Shown here: one piece after another, positions 5,579-6,024 of the stretch | Position numbering within the stretch: the first letter of the stretch is position 1 | How the letters are laid out: every line of letters starts with the position of its first letter | Assembly: GCA_034436035.1 (NCBI GenBank) | Contig: DAOTVW010000328.1 | Coordinates: 1-6,024, forward strand | Direction of reading: 5' to 3' | Source: UBA4823 sp034436035 | Lineage (GTDB): Bacteria; Chloroflexota; Anaerolineae; Anaerolineales; UBA4823 | Length of the DNA stretch: 6,024 nucleotides | The notes under the pieces: model-generated | What the model was told of the DNA's origin: nothing | Database searches by the model: none | The model's input: the letters and a program-made list of their open reading frames with translations, nothing else | Program-made: the position numbers and the translations under genes

Positions 5579-6004
5579 CTGTTTAAAATCCGCATCTGTA
5601 AATCCATTCCTGGATGAGCCTATAAGTTTGTCGTTTACATACCACCACTTATCACCATTCGCCCATTCAACAGCTGGCCCATCTAATCTATGTCTTTTGT
5701 CATTTACCCACCATTCTTTGGAACCATCAGAAAATTCAATTGCGGGACCATCAAGACGATGTTGCTTACCGTTTACACGCCATGCTTTATTGTTTCCCCA
5801 CTCAATGGCAGGACCGTCTAAACGATGGTTTTTGCCGTTTACATACCATGCTTTGGTACCACACGCATATTCAAGGGCTGGCCCGTCTAAACGATGTAAT
5901 CGACCTCCCTCATTATAATACTTAACATCCCCTTTATCGTCGATCATCACATCGTAAAAAGATGGTTTCTTTTTATCGCTAAATTTCAAACTAGCTATTT
6001 TCAT
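5555..6004 (-). CDS. Gene K: HRLDGPA-repeat protein, four repeats
   Basis: 149 residues from the ATG that overlaps the TGA of the next gene upstream (ending at 6001). N-cap 1-35 (MKIASLKFSDKKKPSFYDVMIDDKGD). Four repeats at 36-126; the second has 22 residues (EWGNNKAW), the first a cysteine (ACGTKAW). C-cap 127-149 (IGSSRNGFTDADFKQW, KKEHGL). The position of a possible upstream start falls outside the window, so only the inner ATG can be assessed. It is preceded by the usual purine tract (AAAAAAGAG) 8 bases away. Function is unknown. Confidence 0.9.
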   Translation of the reverse strand: MKIASLKFSDKKKPSFYDVMIDDKGDVKYYNEGGRLHRLDGPALEYACGTKAWYVNGKNHRLDGPAIEWGNNKAWRVNGKQHRLDGPAIEFSDGSKEWWVNDKRHRLDGPAVEWANGDKWWYVNDKLIGSSRNGFTDADFKQWKKEHGL

Positions 6005-6024
6005 AATCCGTGCTCTTTTTTCCA
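5947..6024 (-). repeat. 78-bp exact repeat across the L-K gene junction
   Basis: Partner of 5501-5578. The repeat contains a complete gene boundary, so recombination between such copies would insert or delete one whole gene without breaking a frame. Confidence 0.85.
6001..6024 (-). CDS. Gene L: last seven codons of another array member
   Basis: The right edge of the window, read on the minus strand, encodes WKKEHGL followed by TGA, exactly the end of the C-terminal cap of genes B, E, F, G, H, J and K. The TGA overlaps the ATG of gene K in the usual TTATGA string. This shows that the array continues to the right. Nothing else of the gene is visible. Confidence 0.8.
   Translation of the reverse strand, partial: WKKEHGL

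Larger units (their letters stand above)
1..6024 (-). repeat. Tandem array of paralogous genes built on a 69-bp coding repeat
   Basis: Two periodicities are nested here. The inner one is the 69-bp (23-residue) repeat, 57 complete copies by hand count: 6, 6, 6, 2, 5, 3, 3, 11, 8, 3 and 4 in genes A to K. The outer one is the gene unit of N-cap, repeat tract and C-cap, 11 full or nearly full copies. Exact 69-bp spacing is interrupted only by caps, by three 66-bp repeats (in H, I and K) and by two 84-bp repeats (in E and F). Third codon positions vary freely while HRLDGPA, W and NG stay, which indicates selection on the protein. Confidence 0.95.

Noticed and set aside
554..5579. Upstream in-frame ATG or GTG starts, seven codons before the chosen ATG, giving 25-base overlaps
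   Set aside because: These codons arise from the TGG (Trp) codon of the preceding C-cap read in another frame. They become GTG in A and J, have no good purine tract before them, and add residues fixed by the other frame. The inner ATG is present at all junctions with constant spacing to a purine tract. Both starts cannot be excluded without data.
25..5925. Many plus-strand open frames of 60-160 codons with repeated AGPS-x-RC motifs
   Set aside because: They are the antisense of the 69-bp repeats. The same antisense motif appears in different frames, the starts are arbitrary, no ribosome-binding sequences precede them, and only the minus-strand frames have conserved caps and shared junctions.
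5555..6024. Programmed -1 frameshifting at the A-rich end of each gene to make a polyprotein
   Set aside because: The A6G run at the L-K, K-J and J-I junctions is in the wrong phase for the classical X-XXY-YYZ slippery site, and most other junctions have AAGAAAGAG instead. Several junctions have stops in the downstream frame just upstream of the overlap.
1..6024. Broken single giant gene caused by sequencing indels
   Set aside because: All junctions have the same full C-cap, stop, start and N-cap. Random indels would not fall at one equivalent place eleven times and always create TTATGA.
1..6024. CRISPR array or non-coding satellite
   Set aside because: The 69-bp period is a multiple of three, spacers are absent, and differences between copies are mostly at third codon positions with the protein motif kept.
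1..6024. RHS/YD repeats or classical MORN repeats
   Set aside because: The YD signature and long RHS core are missing, and the classical MORN pattern (Y-x-G-x-W/F with HG) is not present. The fit to short MORN_2/YwqK-like W/NG hairpins is only a resemblance; a profile search with the repeat consensus would decide it.
1..6024. Promoters, terminators or RNA genes within the array
   Set aside because: There is no intergenic space, and I saw no convincing promoter boxes or hairpin with T-run in the coding direction. T-rich stretches on the plus strand are the antisense of Lys/Glu codons in the caps.

Overview
The whole window is one uninterrupted tandem array of paralogous genes, all on the minus strand and reading from the right edge to the left edge. 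I see ten complete genes, an eleventh missing only about its last dozen codons (left edge), and the last seven codons of a twelfth (right edge). No other gene, RNA gene, promoter or terminator is visible, and no intergenic space exists. The array therefore extends beyond the window on both sides.

Every gene has the same three-part plan. (1) An N-terminal cap of about 35 residues starts MKIASLKFS, then has a charged stretch (EEE or KKK), then PSFYDVKIDDEGN and YYNE. (2) A run of 2 to 11 repeats of 23 residues (69 bp) follows, each with an HRLDGPA core, a turn with D/N-G, a K-x-W-[WY] strand and an NGK turn. (3) A 23-residue C-terminal cap contains IG-S, GFTDEDFEQW and KKEHGL. By hand count there are 57 complete repeats in the window. 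Gene size is set almost entirely by repeat number (103 to 310 residues). The repeat resembles the short beta-hairpin W/NG repeats of the MORN_2/YwqK type, and similar HR-x-DGPA proteins are known to me from phages and large DNA viruses. I do not know a function for them.

All 11 visible gene junctions have the same form: the stop TGA of one gene overlaps the start ATG of the next in the string TTATGA (4-base overlap), with a purine tract 8 bases before the ATG. Each gene thus lies in a different frame from its neighbours. This is what translational coupling in a bacterial or phage operon looks like. The array may be translated as a chain from one long mRNA.

Region by region, right to left: the tail of a gene (6001-6024); genes K, J and I with KKK-type caps (6004-4456); H, the longest, with 11 repeats (4459-3527); G with a duplicated cap segment (3530-3090); F and E, which share a duplicated 225-bp block (3093-2165); D, the smallest, with two repeats (2168-1857); C with an alternating dimeric repeat (1860-1270); B, a fusion of two units (1273-554); and the incomplete A (557-1). 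Exact identities of 65 bp (D with J) and at least 78 bp (J with K) point to recent duplication or gene conversion.

Organism: GC is around 40% (a few lines counted by eye). The dense one-strand array of paralogs suggests a double-stranded DNA virus. The ATGA junctions favour a bacteriophage, prophage or bacterium. A giant virus of amoebae (pithovirus, cedratvirus or marseillevirus type) also fits the paralog expansion but would need reinitiation in eukaryotic ribosomes. The sequence alone does not settle this.
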